A DNA stretch of 64,000 nucleotides from Ornithodoros turicata (Eukaryota > Arthropoda > Arachnida > Ixodida > Argasidae). The notes under the pieces are model-generated. The model saw only the letters and a program-made list of their open reading frames with translations. It made no database searches and had not been told where the DNA came from. Where the stretch lies: assembly GCF_037126465.1 (NCBI RefSeq), contig NC_088203.1:56085581-56149580 (forward strand), read 5' to 3'. This document shows, piece after piece, positions 9,132-19,815 of this stretch (positions are counted from its first letter, which is position 1; every line of letters starts with the position of its first letter). The translations under genes were made by a program, and so were the position numbers.

Positions 9132-9386
9132 CTAATCCAGTGTGACGTTCCTGTTCTTATCGATGGACATAATTCGCACACTCTCGGACAGTATCAATAT
9201 GGTCGTGGGTTCGGCTAAGGCACGTCGGAACTTGAGTTGCAGACGAACGTTTCCACGCCTGATCGGTGACAGGTGGACGGAGGATTGATCCGGATCCAGG
9301 TCGTAGTACAGTAGGAACTTGTTTCCAACGTAGTGGTCGTATTCGTAGGAGACGTGCTTCTCACACAGCTGCTCCAGGAGGTTGAA
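9132..9386 (-). pseudogene. MCP: Major capsid protein, C-terminal part (separated by an insertion)
   Basis: About 85 codons that match the C-terminus of Polinton double jelly-roll capsid proteins (F54H12.2-like family): an aromatic-rich strand (FLLYYDLDPD), then an 'RRGNVRLQLKF' block and a closing 'IDKNRNVTLD'. The part has no start codon of its own. It begins precisely at the end of the 6.17-kb transposon at 9388, and the rest of the gene lies on the other side (15560-16601) in the same orientation. Followed directly by the protease gene. Confidence 0.88.
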
Positions 9387-10162
9387 GCCCAGCAAACCAC
9401 CGACGTCCTAAGGACATCCTCGCATGATCCTGTGGTCCTGGTCCCTCATGGATGTCCTAAAAATGTCTTTAAGATATCTTTAAAAATGTCCTAATTTTAT
9501 CCAGTGGGATGTCCGAGCAGTATGTCACTGGGACTTCCTGACAACGTCCTACCTGGATGTCAAACTTAAATTGAAATGCATGCATATTTTTGTGCTGAAA
9601 CTATTCCAGCTTCATAGTACATAACACAGTTTTGAACAGTATGTTGGAAAGGCAGGTCCATGGTGATTTCGAGCATCGAACAAAAAAGTATGAAATCATT
9701 ATTGAAGCGCAGATGGCAGGTAACACATCAAACAACCAATATTTCACGAAATCTGTTCCTCGTATCATTGTTCATATCACCTGTTCACGAAAGCAACATT
9801 GCAATGCATGGCCCAAGCTTACCTGAATTGAATGAGAGCGAGCTACTTTTGGAATGTAGAAACACACATATTTCATGCTTCACTACACAAAAGTCTCGTA
9901 CTCTGATAAAGTGCACCTATATAGGTCAAGTGACCAGATGTCCCTATTTACGTGGTAACATCCCCGGCTTTTTGTCCATTGTTGTTTCTGTGTCCGAAGT
10001 TTGCAATGATCTGCTTGTTGATCTAACAAAAATACAGGGCCTTCATTTTTATCCTTTACAGCATTTTCTGAAAGGCTATGAGAGCAGCACAGATGCCGTT
10101 TTTGCAATTGAGTTATACGGCCATGCGGACATAATCTGGAAGAGTGTATGTCAATACAAGAT

Positions 10163-10662
10163 GAGTAAATACATAAAATTCATTAATTAACTCTTTAATT
10201 AGGGAATTTGACAAAAGCGAGATAGCGGAATAGGAGTCTATCCTCGTTCAAAGCCTCCAGAAAAGAGCGCGTGCCGTGAAATATTCATCGCTTGATTTTG
10301 GTATGCAAATGAGTAAAAACGAAGAACCGCGCCTCAGAGCGCATCATCTACGCCGACGAAGGCTTCTCAGGGCCGGAAAGCGGTTTATCTAGCAGGCATA
10401 TCGACCAACTCCAATCATCTCCGTTGCTCCAAATCACGTGGCCCCTGATATGAAATGAACGCTGTGCTCCCTGCGTTACCAGTCACTGCGGTTTCGTGTC
10501 AAACTTCAGGGATGGATATTTTAACGCACGTGCAGGTGCGTGTTTCAGGAATTGCTAGACGCGGAATGGCTTTTAACAAGCATAGTCTCTCATTCTGCTA
10601 TCGCGCTTTTGCACAGAATCCCCTAATTAAAGAGTTAATTAATGAATTTTATGTAATTAGTC
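10163..10662. repeat. MITE-like element with ~90-bp inverted ends
   Basis: The left end ATACATAAAATTCATTAATT and following ~70 bases are repeated inverted at 10575-10662, including a 'AAAAGCG.GATAGC.GAAT' block. A related sequence occurs near 30880-30990, which marks this as a dispersed family. Confidence 0.7.
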
Positions 10663-10972
10663 AACTAGTAGTTTTGTACATTCTTCGAGAGGATGTCCGC
10701 CTGGTCCTATAATTTGACTGCAAAAATGACATCTGTGCTGTCCTCATAGCTTTTTTTTTATAAAAATTCTGCAAAGCATCAAAATAAGCACCCTGTATAG
10801 TACTTGGGCTTGTTGAAAATGGAATCACGCTAAAACTTTGGTAATCAATCTCACGAAGCTTGTCTTCCTCCAGCTCGGGCGTGATTACTTAGTATACGGG
10901 CTGTAGTTCCACAATCCGTGAAATCAATTAATAATGAGAGGATAGAGACGTAGCAAGCGAGCTGGTGGTATA

Positions 10973-11073
10973 GATCCATAACTTAAAAACCCGAGACTAG
11001 GGGACAAAATTGAGACCTTGTCAGTGTTTGTCGTTTTTTTGTCCCCTAGTCTCGGGTTTTTAAGTTATGGATC
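10973..11073. repeat. Perfect 37-bp inverted repeat (hairpin)
   Basis: 10973-11009 and 11037-11073 are exact reverse complements around a 27-nt loop. The left arm runs GATCCATAACTT through GGGGACAAAA. The unit lies between two direct copies of ATCAATTAATAATG (10923-10936 and 11071-11084), which look like a 14-bp target duplication. It could be a tiny foldback insertion or a hairpin RNA source. Confidence 0.8.
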
Positions 11074-12676
11074 AATTAATAATGTTGAAATGCCTTGCGC
11101 TGAGTTGAGGGAAGTATTTTGACTGTGAAACTACCCGCCTGCCAACTGCTGCGAAGATAGTGCAAGCATGAAACGGTGGGCCAGCACAAACCCCGCTTAC
11201 TAAAATCAGTGCTTACTACTACTGCTTTGAATTCAGAGAGTTCTGGTGACGCCACATATATGTGTTCGATGTTGTACATGGCGCCACAGCCCTGTCAGGT
11301 CGCACAAAGACGGTGAAAACGTATTGAAAGACGCACAGTAAAATTATATGAAACAACCTTAAAGATCACAGTGGTGGTTACGGTGGGTGGTATCCCCCAG
11401 GTGAAAATCTGAACTGGATTCCGAAGTGGTTCCATTTGAATGCCAAAGTGGTTTAAAGTGGAGTAAACCGTCTCTAGTTCAGAGTAAAGTGCTTCCACTT
11501 GATTGCCAAGTGGTTTCCAACTGTTTGTTGGGTCCATATACCAGAAACATTCGCGCAGAGTACCGGAATCGAACTTTGCATAATTTTCACTTGAGTTTGA
11601 AACCGAAACTTTAATGGCCTCGTCGTCGACACGAGGAGCAAGACCGAGCGCCATCTGCATCAGTACGTGTTTTGAAATGTCGTTGCTGTTGGTCGTCGGG
11701 CTCGTCGGTTCGCAGTTTTCGTCTTTCAACTCTTCAAAACGGGCAAAAACGTGAATATTTAGAACCTCAGTCGTCAGGCACTGCATTATGTACAACTGCT
11801 TGTGTTACAACTTCTGCACCAGCTCAGTCGGAAGAAACTACAAGCGATGCGCAGGACTGCAATTACGCTGGTAAGTAGTAGTGATTCGATATTTATGTAC
11901 ATATTTATCTCGGTTCTACTCCCCGTTATTACTGTTGTCTAAAATATCGTAAGTGCAGGCTACCTGTTGGGTAATCTCCACGCCCTCCTGCTCAGGCTTC
12001 TCTCCCATGGGGTTACTATTATTTATCTGAACTTTGTGTAGCCCGCTAGTGCTTGAATTGGCTTTGTTATGAATTGTCTTGTAGCTTGCAGTTTGTCATA
12101 CAAATGGAGGAGACTTGCAGGATGCTTACGAATCATGCAGAACAAGGGCCAGCTACTGAAAAGAGGTATGTGGCATATGATTGTTGCAGGAAAACATTTA
12201 CGTGTACTTTTGCGAAAAGTTTTTCTACAGGTTTTCTCACTGAAACTGAATTCCCAGTTTATCGCTTCAATATGCACTACGTTTATGTAATTTTGTCCTC
12301 GGATGAGGCAAGAATGGATCCAGTCTCATCTGCCACGAGGTGTCCTTCAGAATGAGGTAGGAGCAGCAACACTTCTTACTGGCTATCAGGCTGATATAAA
12401 TATAAACTGTACTTTTTGCACGAAACAGGATTGCAGATACTAAAGTAGCAATGTGGGTAGTTGGTGCTGATGGCTCATCTCAAAGCAGCAACACAAGACA
12501 AGGACGACGAGTGTAAAAGCAGTAAGTTCTTATCACTCGTCGTTTCTGTCCTGTGTTACAGCTTCGGGATGAACTGGGCTGCCGACTGTTGGTAAGACCA
12601 AATTATCTTCACGTAAAGCAGCATTGCCACTGGTGTGAATTTCTTCTTTTCGGTGATAACAATACATTCGGGTACA

Positions 12677-13930
12677 GGGGCCCTATCCTGGTCAAAGTAA
12701 TCTACCTCGATTACTTGAAATTTCTTCTGTCATTGGTGCACAATCGAAAAAGGCGTGAATATTAAAAGCGGTTGACACCTTCTATCAACCAATCGCCCCA
12801 CGTGTTATCTTGGAAAGCGACCAGCCTTATCGGTGTTTCCTCCTGAAAATGCGAAGACCACACCTGTGATCTGCCCGCCCTGCCTTGTTGTTTCGGTTAT
12901 TAGGTGTCGGAAACAGAAAACTCTACCGGCGTAAAACTGAATTTCGTGGAAAATGCGTGGAAAAGCACGCTCGTAATTTCCTTTTTTGCTGTTTGTCATT
13001 TTTCTTGACGTACAGGTGTGCAAGACGGCAATGTTTGTGTGACACCGTGATTGTACTTGGCATTTATAATTCGGTACGTACCCGTGAGATGGCGCTGACG
13101 GCAGGCAACAAAACTGACAAAACGGTAAAAGGGTAAAAGCGCGAAGGATCATTGCAAAGTGTCGAACGGACAGTGTGGCGCGAGCCGTAAACGCGTTTAT
13201 GAAACGCGTTTATGAGAAATCGGTTCGTGCTTTAAATCTTGAGCTTTATTTATGAGCTTTTCTTTATATTCTTCTGTGTGTTCGTGTGCTCGATATGCGA
13301 AATGATAATTCGCATTGCAATATGCTTCTTTTGCTCGTGAGCTGTGGGGGTGGTAATGATACCGCAAAATGAGCATTGATAGTTTTACTCAAGAAACAGT
13401 GAACTTTGATCGATGAGTTTTTTGTGTGCACACCGCTACGTTGCAATAACATTGATTGTACGACGTACGGCTCGGACGACGCTTCGAAAAGCCCGCCGCT
13501 TTCACGCATATACGATGCCGCGATCGGCGCAGAGAAACGGTGTTACGCGGTGCTTTTTTCTCATCATTAAACACAAACGAAGAAAGACATGAATTTTTTG
13601 TTGTGACGAGCACGTACAGACTTTATACAACACAATAAACGGAAATGCACATACGGACCCATCACGAAACCCATCGCCGCTCAAAGTAATCGACCCTCTT
13701 TCGCTAGATTACTTTTCGGCTTTGAAACTAATCTTTTACGTCATTGTTACGTCAAAATGACGTAGGGTCACGGTCCGAGATTAGGGCCGAGAGGCTGCGA
13801 AGGAAAACTAGGTATAAATTTCAATTGAAACGGGCGGGATTTAAGGGCGGAGTATTCCGTGGCAGCCCCGCCCTACAGCTTGTGACGTAAAGTAATCGAG
13901 GTCGATTACTTTTGACGAGGATAGGGCCCC
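12677..13930. mobile_element. 1.25-kb TIR element (GGGGCCCTATCC ends)
   Basis: The left end GGGGCCCTATCCTGGTCAAA is repeated inverted at 13886-13930, followed on both sides by a GTAATC...CTCGATTAC block, giving ~45-bp terminal inverted repeats. No coding capacity recognised. Target duplication unclear. Confidence 0.75.
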
Positions 13931-14689
13931 AGGTGTCGTAGTACAGTCGGCTTGCACTTTTTCTATCATTGACTCCAGACATCATTTATGCCCGATTAAC
14001 TAGCATATACACAGGAGTGTTATGAGAAATGATCTGAAAGTTGCCATGTTTTACAGATGCGGAGAAAGATCACTTGCGCCACTCTCACTGCACCGCCGAA
14101 TTTAATGGCAAGTCGAGTCCTTTCCTTCCAGTTATGCGGCTGTCATAATGAACGCCACTTTGCCAGTGCTTACGTTTTTTCAGTAAGCAAAGTTGCAAAG
14201 CAAAGTTCAGTAAAGTCAGTTGTGACTTGGATAGGTGAGCATGCGGATCTGGCTAGTTCTAGCCGAGGGTATTATAGCTGTTGGCATTTCAGTATGGTGA
14301 ACCCCTTGGCTCGGCCTCACATATGCAGTGCTGTTCCGTGAAACGTAGCCAGTACTCAACGTGTTCTTTGTGTGGATTATGGCCGTCGCACAAGAGGAAG
14401 ATTTTGAAGTAGCCTGTGTGTATGTTTCATATGAAATCAGGTTAAAACTTGGGCAGGTTGGTGTGACATACTAAAAGCGTATGTTTCCTGGGCGCTGAGG
14501 AGCGCGACGTTGCGGGCAACGAGCACGAGCTGTGCAATGACTGCGACGAGCTTTATGTGTGGTCTCATCTTGCATCTGACCCAATATGTCATTAAGCGAA
14601 ACAGAAAACTTCGTGCCACTATTATGTTTGAAGTGGACACTGCGACAAAAAAAGGCGGCTACGCCACGGCAAAGAACTTGCATCAAAGG

Positions 14690-15030
14690 AATCAAGAACC
14701 GAAGATGCATCTCGCCATTAAATCGAGAACTAGGGAACTGTGTTCGACTAAGTTAAGAGATAAACATTTTTAAGTGCAATATCAAGAGGTGCCGAAGATG
14801 TGTTCCAATATCATCCAGATAAATGTGTGTGACAGTGCAACTAAGTCAAGCCAAGACTGAAACATTTTTAAGCGCAGTATCAAGAGACGCCAAATAATCT
14901 GCATCAAAACAATCGGCAGCTGAAGATGTGTCTCAACATTAAATCAAGAGAACCAGGGAACGGTGTGTGACTAAGTCAAGTCAAAGTGAAACATTTTTAA
15001 GTACAATATAAAGAGTGAAAGTGTTTTCGT
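14690..15030. repeat. Three degenerate ~115-bp tandem repeats
   Basis: Each unit contains variants of 'GAAACATTTTTAAGTGCAATATCAAGAG' (split here as GAAACATTTTTAAG and CAATATCAAGAG) and 'GTGTGACTAAGTCAAG'. Non-coding, inside the 6.17-kb insertion. Confidence 0.6.
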
Positions 15031-15559
15031 ATTGTGCAGCACAAAATAAAGAACTTTTGGAGTCTTGTTATGTTATGTTGCTTGCCTGTGCTGCAGATAG
15101 GCACTGATGTGCAAACAGAGTTGAGTAGAACAAACCGATCAACTGACGTACAGGCAAGCTACTGGACAATCTATGATAAACATGCCTCAGCAGGTGGTGA
15201 ACACTGAAGACTGCACAGGACAGCTGTCTTGTATAGTCTCCAGTGTTTACCCATTGCTCAGGCTTGTTTAAGATTTCAGCAAGTCTGTCCACCAGGTGCC
15301 TGTATCTGTCATTTTACCAGCATTCGGGGCACGACATGAAAGAAAACGCAGTATGGGAGAAAGATCCATTTCAGGTCCGTGAAATGTAGTTCGGAACGTT
15401 ATAAGGACGTTTTCAGGAGATCCTGGGATGTGACTTTGGCAGTTTACAGGTAGTCCCACAGACGTCCCAGGGATGATAAAGGATGTCCGAAGGACGTTTC
15501 TATTCTCCGGAGCTGAACGTTCTGGGGACGTCCACAGGTCATTGTTGGTTTACTGGGAG

Positions 15560-16601
15560 TAGCTTCGGTGGTTCAGGTTATTGCTGAAGTCGAACGTGTC
15601 TATTCGCTGCGTCCCGTTCACGGTGAGCGTCGCCGACTCAATGTCGCAGTTCACGAATCGGTACGGGTCCCGATTGAATGCTCCCTGGTAGGCTAGGGTG
15701 GGCACGAATGCGACCACCACCTTAGACCCGGTATCTTCTCAGGAAATAAATCTTCCAGGCATGCATCCAGGTTGCCAACTGGTAGCGAACGAATACGCGA
15801 TTCACTTCCGGCCAGTGTGTAGAGAGCCTTGCGCTTCTGCAATTCCGTTTCGTGTACGAGGAATAGGCTGGGAGACACGGTGATTTTCTTTATGTACAAA
15901 GTGGCACTCATGATTTCCACTTTATGCGTGTGCTGCTCCTGATCGGTCTTCATAATGCGGAACGCGTCGGAGCCTTGATAAAAAACAAGCCTAATTTCCA
16001 CTCCCGATATGAGTAGCTTAGGCTGCAGGAAAATGTCCGAGTTGATCTTGGAAACCAGGTCGATGGTCTTGGCGCCGCGTGTGAGGTTGTATCGTTCGGC
16101 CGGTCCACGAGCGCGAATGTTGTTTTCTGTTTGACGCGCTTCTTCATGCGTGTACAGACCCGCTTTATGCACGGTATTTTGCTCCGTGGTGCTAGCGTGA
16201 AGCAAAATATCCAGGTAGCTTCTATAGCTATACAAATCATTATTCATAATCATGGTCTGATTCAAGAAGACGGCTACGTTCTTGAAAAGCGAGCTGGCGA
16301 ACGCGTTGACGGGGTAGACCTCGTCGTAGGTCGTCCGATCGCCAGCCTGTGTTTCCGGTAGCGAACCATCGTCACGTACGATGCGGACTTTCGTCACTAT
16401 GTACGCGGAGTTCAAATCGAGATAGTGGTGCCCCAAATTCGAAAGCTGGAACTCTATGACGGAGGATATGTCAGCGACCGGGTAGAATACCTCATATTCC
16501 CCCTTCAGTATATGCCACTGCGTTCCCGGCACGGAAAATAACTGTGTTTCCGACTTATCCAACAGAGGAGTGTCGGGATGTACGACGTTAATCGTGTCCA
16601 T
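15560..16601 (-). pseudogene. MCP: Major capsid protein, N-terminal and central part (frameshifted, interrupted)
   Basis: The frame starts at the ATG at 16601 (MDTINVVHPD) and matches Polinton double jelly-roll major capsid proteins: a 'YPVADISSVIEFQLSN' strand, 'YIDL'-like HHYLDLNSAY, then 'PVNAFASSLFKNVAVFLNQ' and a 'NDLYSYRSYLDILLH' block. About 290 codons in, near 15720-15740, a 1-nt-type shift moves the conserved sequence (a VVVAFVPTLAYQGAF block) into another frame, which runs to 15560 and meets the 6.17-kb insertion. The C-terminus continues at 9386-9132. It starts 7 nt after the stop of the basic-protein gene. The product forms the icosahedral shell in Polinton-related viruses. This copy cannot encode it. 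Confidence 0.92.
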
Positions 16602-16608
16602 CTCGCAA

Positions 16609-16953
16609 CTAAATTGTGGCCGCGCAACCAGCGTGATTTATGCCGTCGAAGACGTCCGGTTTTCTCCTCTTTCTTCGCACGCCCGCCCCTCCGAGGTCGC
16701 GGAGAATTTCACGGCCCGTATCTTTCGCCGATCTCTTACGCGCACTTCGGAAAGAGTCGCCCTCCGACAGATTTTTGGCCACGCGCTTAGCGGCCGCAAC
16801 AGCCGTCTTTTTTAAGTATGGCGATACGTGTTTAAAGAGTGGAATAGCGAAACGCCCGAGCTGAGAAAAGAAATTGCCTCCCCTCTGGTACAGGTGCGAC
16901 CTGTATACCGTTGGAACGCCAAATCCGTAGATTGGTACCGCTTTAGTGTACAT
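16609..16953 (-). CDS. Small basic Polinton protein (minor capsid/core type)
   Basis: A 114-aa protein starting at the ATG at 16953. It has a short glycine-rich segment (YQRGGNFFSQLGRFAIPLF), an alanine/lysine helix (KKTAVAAAKRVAKNL), then an Arg/Lys-rich tail (RKRSAKD, RRKRRKP). A protein of this layout commonly sits next to the capsid gene in Polintons. By position and composition it may act like the minor core/cementing proteins of adenoviruses, which is inference. It is intact, with 7 nt to the capsid ATG and 86 nt from the minor capsid stop, so it is probably co-transcribed with them. Confidence 0.75.
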   Translation of the reverse strand: MYTKAVPIYGFGVPTVYRSHLYQRGGNFFSQLGRFAIPLFKHVSPYLKKTAVAAAKRVAKNLSEGDSFRSARKRSAKDTGREILRDLGGAGVRRKRRKPDVFDGINHAGCAATI

Positions 16954-17038
16954 GCTTAAAGTGCAGCGTCAGCGTCGATCTACCGCGATTTTGTAGCGGT
17001 AGCTTGCGACCCGTGTCGTCGCGTATAGAGACGGTGAT

Positions 17039-18220
17039 TTAGGAAATTTCGCGCTGCACTAACTTAAAATACTGAACGGGTAGAAAGCTGAAACTCAGTT
17101 GTTCTTTCGTTCTATCGTATACGAATGGAATTAATTTCAGTATCGGATGCCGACCGTTTCCCACTACGGAGGGCGTGACGAGATCCGTGTATATCATAAT
17201 ACAGTTAATGGGAAGATCTATGGTCACTTCGTCGACGCCCGTATCGTTTTCCGTAAATACGGTTTTCGCGCCGAAACCCAGTAGGTACGCAAAGTAATCG
17301 GATAATGTAAGCGACACGTTTTCCCGCAAGCTCAACGAACACTTCCTCGCCCACGCATCGTACGTGAGGGAAGCCTCCGGCTGCAGACGCTCATGGATGG
17401 CGCTCACGAGAGCTTCGGGTGTTTCGTAGTAATTCGGTGGAAGTGAAATGCGCCGACTCTCCGTCTCTTGAGTGTTTATGTGGACGCGGTACGTCTTCAC
17501 TATGGGATTACACGTGATGCGCTTTCGGGATCCTTCAACATGGATGTGCTTCACCTGAATGAGGTCCAGGAACTCGGTCGACAAGTTGAAATTCGTCGGG
17601 AGAGAAAGCGAGTAAGTGTTGTCTTTGTATTCCACCCGTGATTCTGTATCGTTCGTCGCTCTGAAGAATTCGTTGAATGTGTCGGTAATGAGCGATCGGG
17701 GTTCTAAAATTAGATCGTTATTGATCACTATCACCCGGCGAACTCGCATCATAACGGCTCTTTCCTCCGCGAGCGGTAACATGTTTGGGACGGCGCGCAC
17801 TCTACCGCCCTCCGGGTGATCTCCATCGATGTCGACGATTCCAAAGGCGAGATGCAGCGGTCTGTCGATTAATTTCACCGAGCGCACGCGCGATGGTAGC
17901 TTAAACACGTAGTGATCTTCCTCGTAAGTCCACTCTATCCCATATTCGGGGAATATTTTATTCAATAGCGTGTCCGTGTCTTCGAACGTGAGCTGTTTTG
18001 TTTGCCACTTCTCCGTTGATAGCGTTATCAGGTTATCAGGCGCTTGGTTCACGTTCAGGAAGCTGTTGGGAATGGAAAATCCCTCTAGACCGACGACGTA
18101 CGAATCATCCAGGTGTAGCGGCCTATCTAACGCGATCGTGAAGTCATTCAGCGTGTTGGACATGTACAGGTCCATGCTGGCATTCGAGAGCAGATACACG
18201 TAAAATTCATTTTCTGACAT
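17039..18220 (-). CDS. PX: Penton-like minor capsid protein (PX)
   Basis: A 393-aa protein in one intact frame, starting at the ATG at 18220, which overlaps the integrase stop by 14 nt. It resembles Polinton minor capsid (penton, single jelly-roll) proteins: an N-terminal block with 'FYVYLLSNASMDLYMSNT' (family: fxVxLpSNaSmdxfPxNt), 'LEGFSIPNSFLNV', and a C-terminal 'IMIYTDLVTPSVVGNGRHPIL' region (family: mfVYsDivepqxVGdxxvPLL; last residues trimmed here). It would occupy capsid vertices. Co-transcription with integrase upstream and the basic protein downstream is suggested by the overlap and same strand. Confidence 0.88.
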   Translation of the reverse strand: MSENEFYVYLLSNASMDLYMSNTLNDFTIALDRPLHLDDSYVVGLEGFSIPNSFLNVNQAPDNLITLSTEKWQTKQLTFEDTDTLLNKIFPEYGIEWTYEEDHYVFKLPSRVRSVKLIDRPLHLAFGIVDIDGDHPEGGRVRAVPNMLPLAEERAVMMRVRRVIVINNDLILEPRSLITDTFNEFFRATNDTESRVEYKDNTYSLSLPTNFNLSTEFLDLIQVKHIHVEGSRKRITCNPIVKTYRVHINTQETESRRISLPPNYYETPEALVSAIHERLQPEASLTYDAWARKCSLSLRENVSLTLSDYFAYLLGFGAKTVFTENDTGVDEVTIDLPINCIMIYTDLVTPSVVGNGRHPILKLIPFVYDRTKEQLSFSFLPVQYFKLVQREIS

Positions 18221-19232
18221 CGCTGGCGGGCACCCAAGAATCGTGATCTTTGGCGTATCCGAACCAACGAACCAAGTAGTGCAATACTCCGTTAATTTTC
18301 TTCTTTCTAATCACCGCGGATATGAGTCGCTTATCGTACGAGGAAAGATGGTGGACGGGCTGCAGCTCCTGCTCGTAGAATGATCCCAGTATTTCTTTTC
18401 CCGTCGAATCTTTCACGTACACTACGGGCGGATCGGTCTTTCTCGTTCGCGACACCTCGAACACTTCGGCCGTCCACCTTTGATCGTAGCCTTTGGCGAA
18501 CACGCCGCGATCTAACGCGAGCCTCACCTGGTCCCCTGATTTATACTTGCTCTCGCGCGGGGTCGTCTTACGATTCAATCTGTTGAACAGAGCTACTTCA
18601 TTTCCGGCGTTCACGTTTTTCGGCTTTTCGCCCGTGACGGAGTGTACCGAGTCGTTATAGTCGGCCACTATCTTCGGCAGCGCGTTGATATAATTAAACT
18701 TCCCCGTACTAGTGAAATGCCTGGCTATTCTTTCTCTAATTGTTCTCTGCACGCGTTCACAGGAGGCCGCTTTCATTCCGCTCTGCGTGCTATAGTGATT
18801 TAGTAGCGACTGAAAGTACTGACGAACGGGGGAACCCCGAAATTCGCTCCCGCGATCAGTGAGCAAATTCTTTGGAATTCCGTGACGGAAAACTCGTTGG
18901 AAGGCTTTCTTTACGTCTTGCGGGCGCTTTGTGCGAATGGGGACCATGTACAGGTACCTCGATAGCGTATCTATGACCGTTAGGATGTACCTGAAGCCCT
19001 TGTTAAATTTCTGATATTTACGCATATCCAGAAGGTCTGCCTGATATAAATCCCGCACGTGAGTTGCGATGATGGAGCGCCGGTTAAATTTTTTCTTCAC
19101 TGGCTTGTGAAGGGTGTAAGCATCTTCTTTTTTCAGCTGTTCCACGGCTTCTGCGTGCGTGAGCTTGTGATAACGTCGGTACCGATCAACTCCACCTAAC
19201 CCTTTCTCCTTGATCTTTCTATAGGGCCCCAT
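18207..19232 (-). CDS. INT: Retroviral-type integrase with C-terminal chromodomain
   Basis: I chose the ATG at 19232 (MGPYRK), as the frame above it lacks an ATG; 341 aa. The catalytic triad is visible as D66 (YQADLLDM), D126 (LLTDRGSEF) and E159 (ASCERVQRT). After the catalytic core comes a small beta-barrel region, and the last ~40 residues form a chromodomain (VLHYLVRWFGYAKDHDSWVP). Integrases of this class catalyse strand transfer, giving the 6-bp duplications seen at the element ends. The chromodomain may steer insertion to modified chromatin, as in chromoviruses. It is intact, its tail overlaps the PX start by 14 nt, and a TATATA box lies about 150 bp upstream. Confidence 0.95.
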   Translation of the reverse strand: MGPYRKIKEKGLGGVDRYRRYHKLTHAEAVEQLKKEDAYTLHKPVKKKFNRRSIIATHVRDLYQADLLDMRKYQKFNKGFRYILTVIDTLSRYLYMVPIRTKRPQDVKKAFQRVFRHGIPKNLLTDRGSEFRGSPVRQYFQSLLNHYSTQSGMKAASCERVQRTIRERIARHFTSTGKFNYINALPKIVADYNDSVHSVTGEKPKNVNAGNEVALFNRLNRKTTPRESKYKSGDQVRLALDRGVFAKGYDQRWTAEVFEVSRTRKTDPPVVYVKDSTGKEILGSFYEQELQPVHHLSSYDKRLISAVIRKKKINGVLHYLVRWFGYAKDHDSWVPASDVRK

Positions 19233-19250
19233 ATTTGCTCCAGCGAGCAA

Positions 19251-19440
19251 TTCGCTGTATTTTCAAAGCGCTTATAATTTTCAATACTTTTCTGTACCAG
19301 CGGGGTTTCTTGATGAGTGCGCTACGACGTGCTAAGTAGCTCACGACAGCCACAATGTTTGAGCGATTGATTCGCTTCCCTCTATATACTAGCACATTAT
19401 CCGCGAATCGTTAGATTTCAGAACTTCACCTATTTCTATT
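19251..19440 (-). promoter_or_regulatory. Candidate promoter for the integrase transcript
   Basis: The 190-bp gap between the small conserved gene and integrase contains TATATA (19388-19383) on the minus strand. This would place a start near 19350 and a leader of about 120 nt. A weaker TTATAAG lies near 19270. Confidence 0.4.
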
Positions 19441-19815
19441 CTATGAGCCATGACCGATGGCTTTGGATATCGCTCGCCGGGCGACTCCCGCCACGAGACT
19501 TGATAGCCCTGAGAGGAGCAGTGGAAGTAAGGGAATGAGACCGCCTCGTTGTCCCCTAATATATTTCTTCAACTGCCGGGGGCACTTATGAAGTGACTTG
19601 TAGGCGAGGAAGCGGAGGATTTTTTTGTGTTTCTTCAGGTTTTTATGAAGTTCCGTCGAAAGTGGGATATTTCCGCGTAGAATATTCAGACAGATTTCCG
19701 AAAGGATTCGAATGTCGTCGCAGCTGAGCTCTTTAAGTAACTCTGCGCGGTGCGTCGGTTTGCTGGCGGCCAATACTTTGAGGAGCGTGAGATGTCTTCT
19801 AAGATCGGCCGTCAT
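19441..19815 (-). CDS. Conserved small Polinton protein with hydrophobic C-terminus
   Basis: A 124-aa protein starting at the ATG at 19815. The helical N-terminal half contains 'LSEICLNILRGNIPLS' and 'LKKHKKILRFLA'. It continues with 'KKYIRGQRGGLIPLLPLLLS' and a hydrophobic tail (SSLVAGVA). This matches a small protein repeatedly found in metazoan Polintons (pattern: helix, Nixxgnipls, RxLa, QxGG, hydrophobic end). Its function is unknown; membrane association or a capsid-minor role is possible. Its ATG overlaps, as ATGA, the stop that the ATPase frame would use if unbroken, indicating tight coupling. Intact. Confidence 0.8.
   Translation of the reverse strand: MTADLRRHLTLLKVLAASKPTHRAELLKELSCDDIRILSEICLNILRGNIPLSTELHKNLKKHKKILRFLAYKSLHKCPRQLKKYIRGQRGGLIPLLPLLLSGLSSLVAGVARRAISKAIGHGS

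Larger units (their letters stand above)
9388..15557. mobile_element. 6.17-kb transposon inserted in the capsid gene
   Basis: It begins CCCAGCAAACCACC and ends, inverted, CCCAGTAAACCAAC, giving short imperfect terminal inverted repeats. The capsid sequence carries a 2-bp AG duplication on each side (9386-9387 and 15558-15559). Both ends contain GGACGTCC-type palindromes (near 9401-9560 and 15470-15535). No transposase is recognisable; the longest frames (9660-10190 plus, 11295-11795 minus) resemble nothing I know. The interior holds further elements at 10163-10662, 10937-11084 and 12677-13930. I cannot assign the family; the 2-bp duplication is inferred from the capsid frame being continuous once the element is ignored. 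Confidence 0.8.

Noticed and set aside
11295..11795. 166-codon minus-strand frame in the 6.17-kb insertion
   Set aside because: No domain, no splice or promoter context and no similarity I can recognise; left as unassigned sequence inside the transposon.
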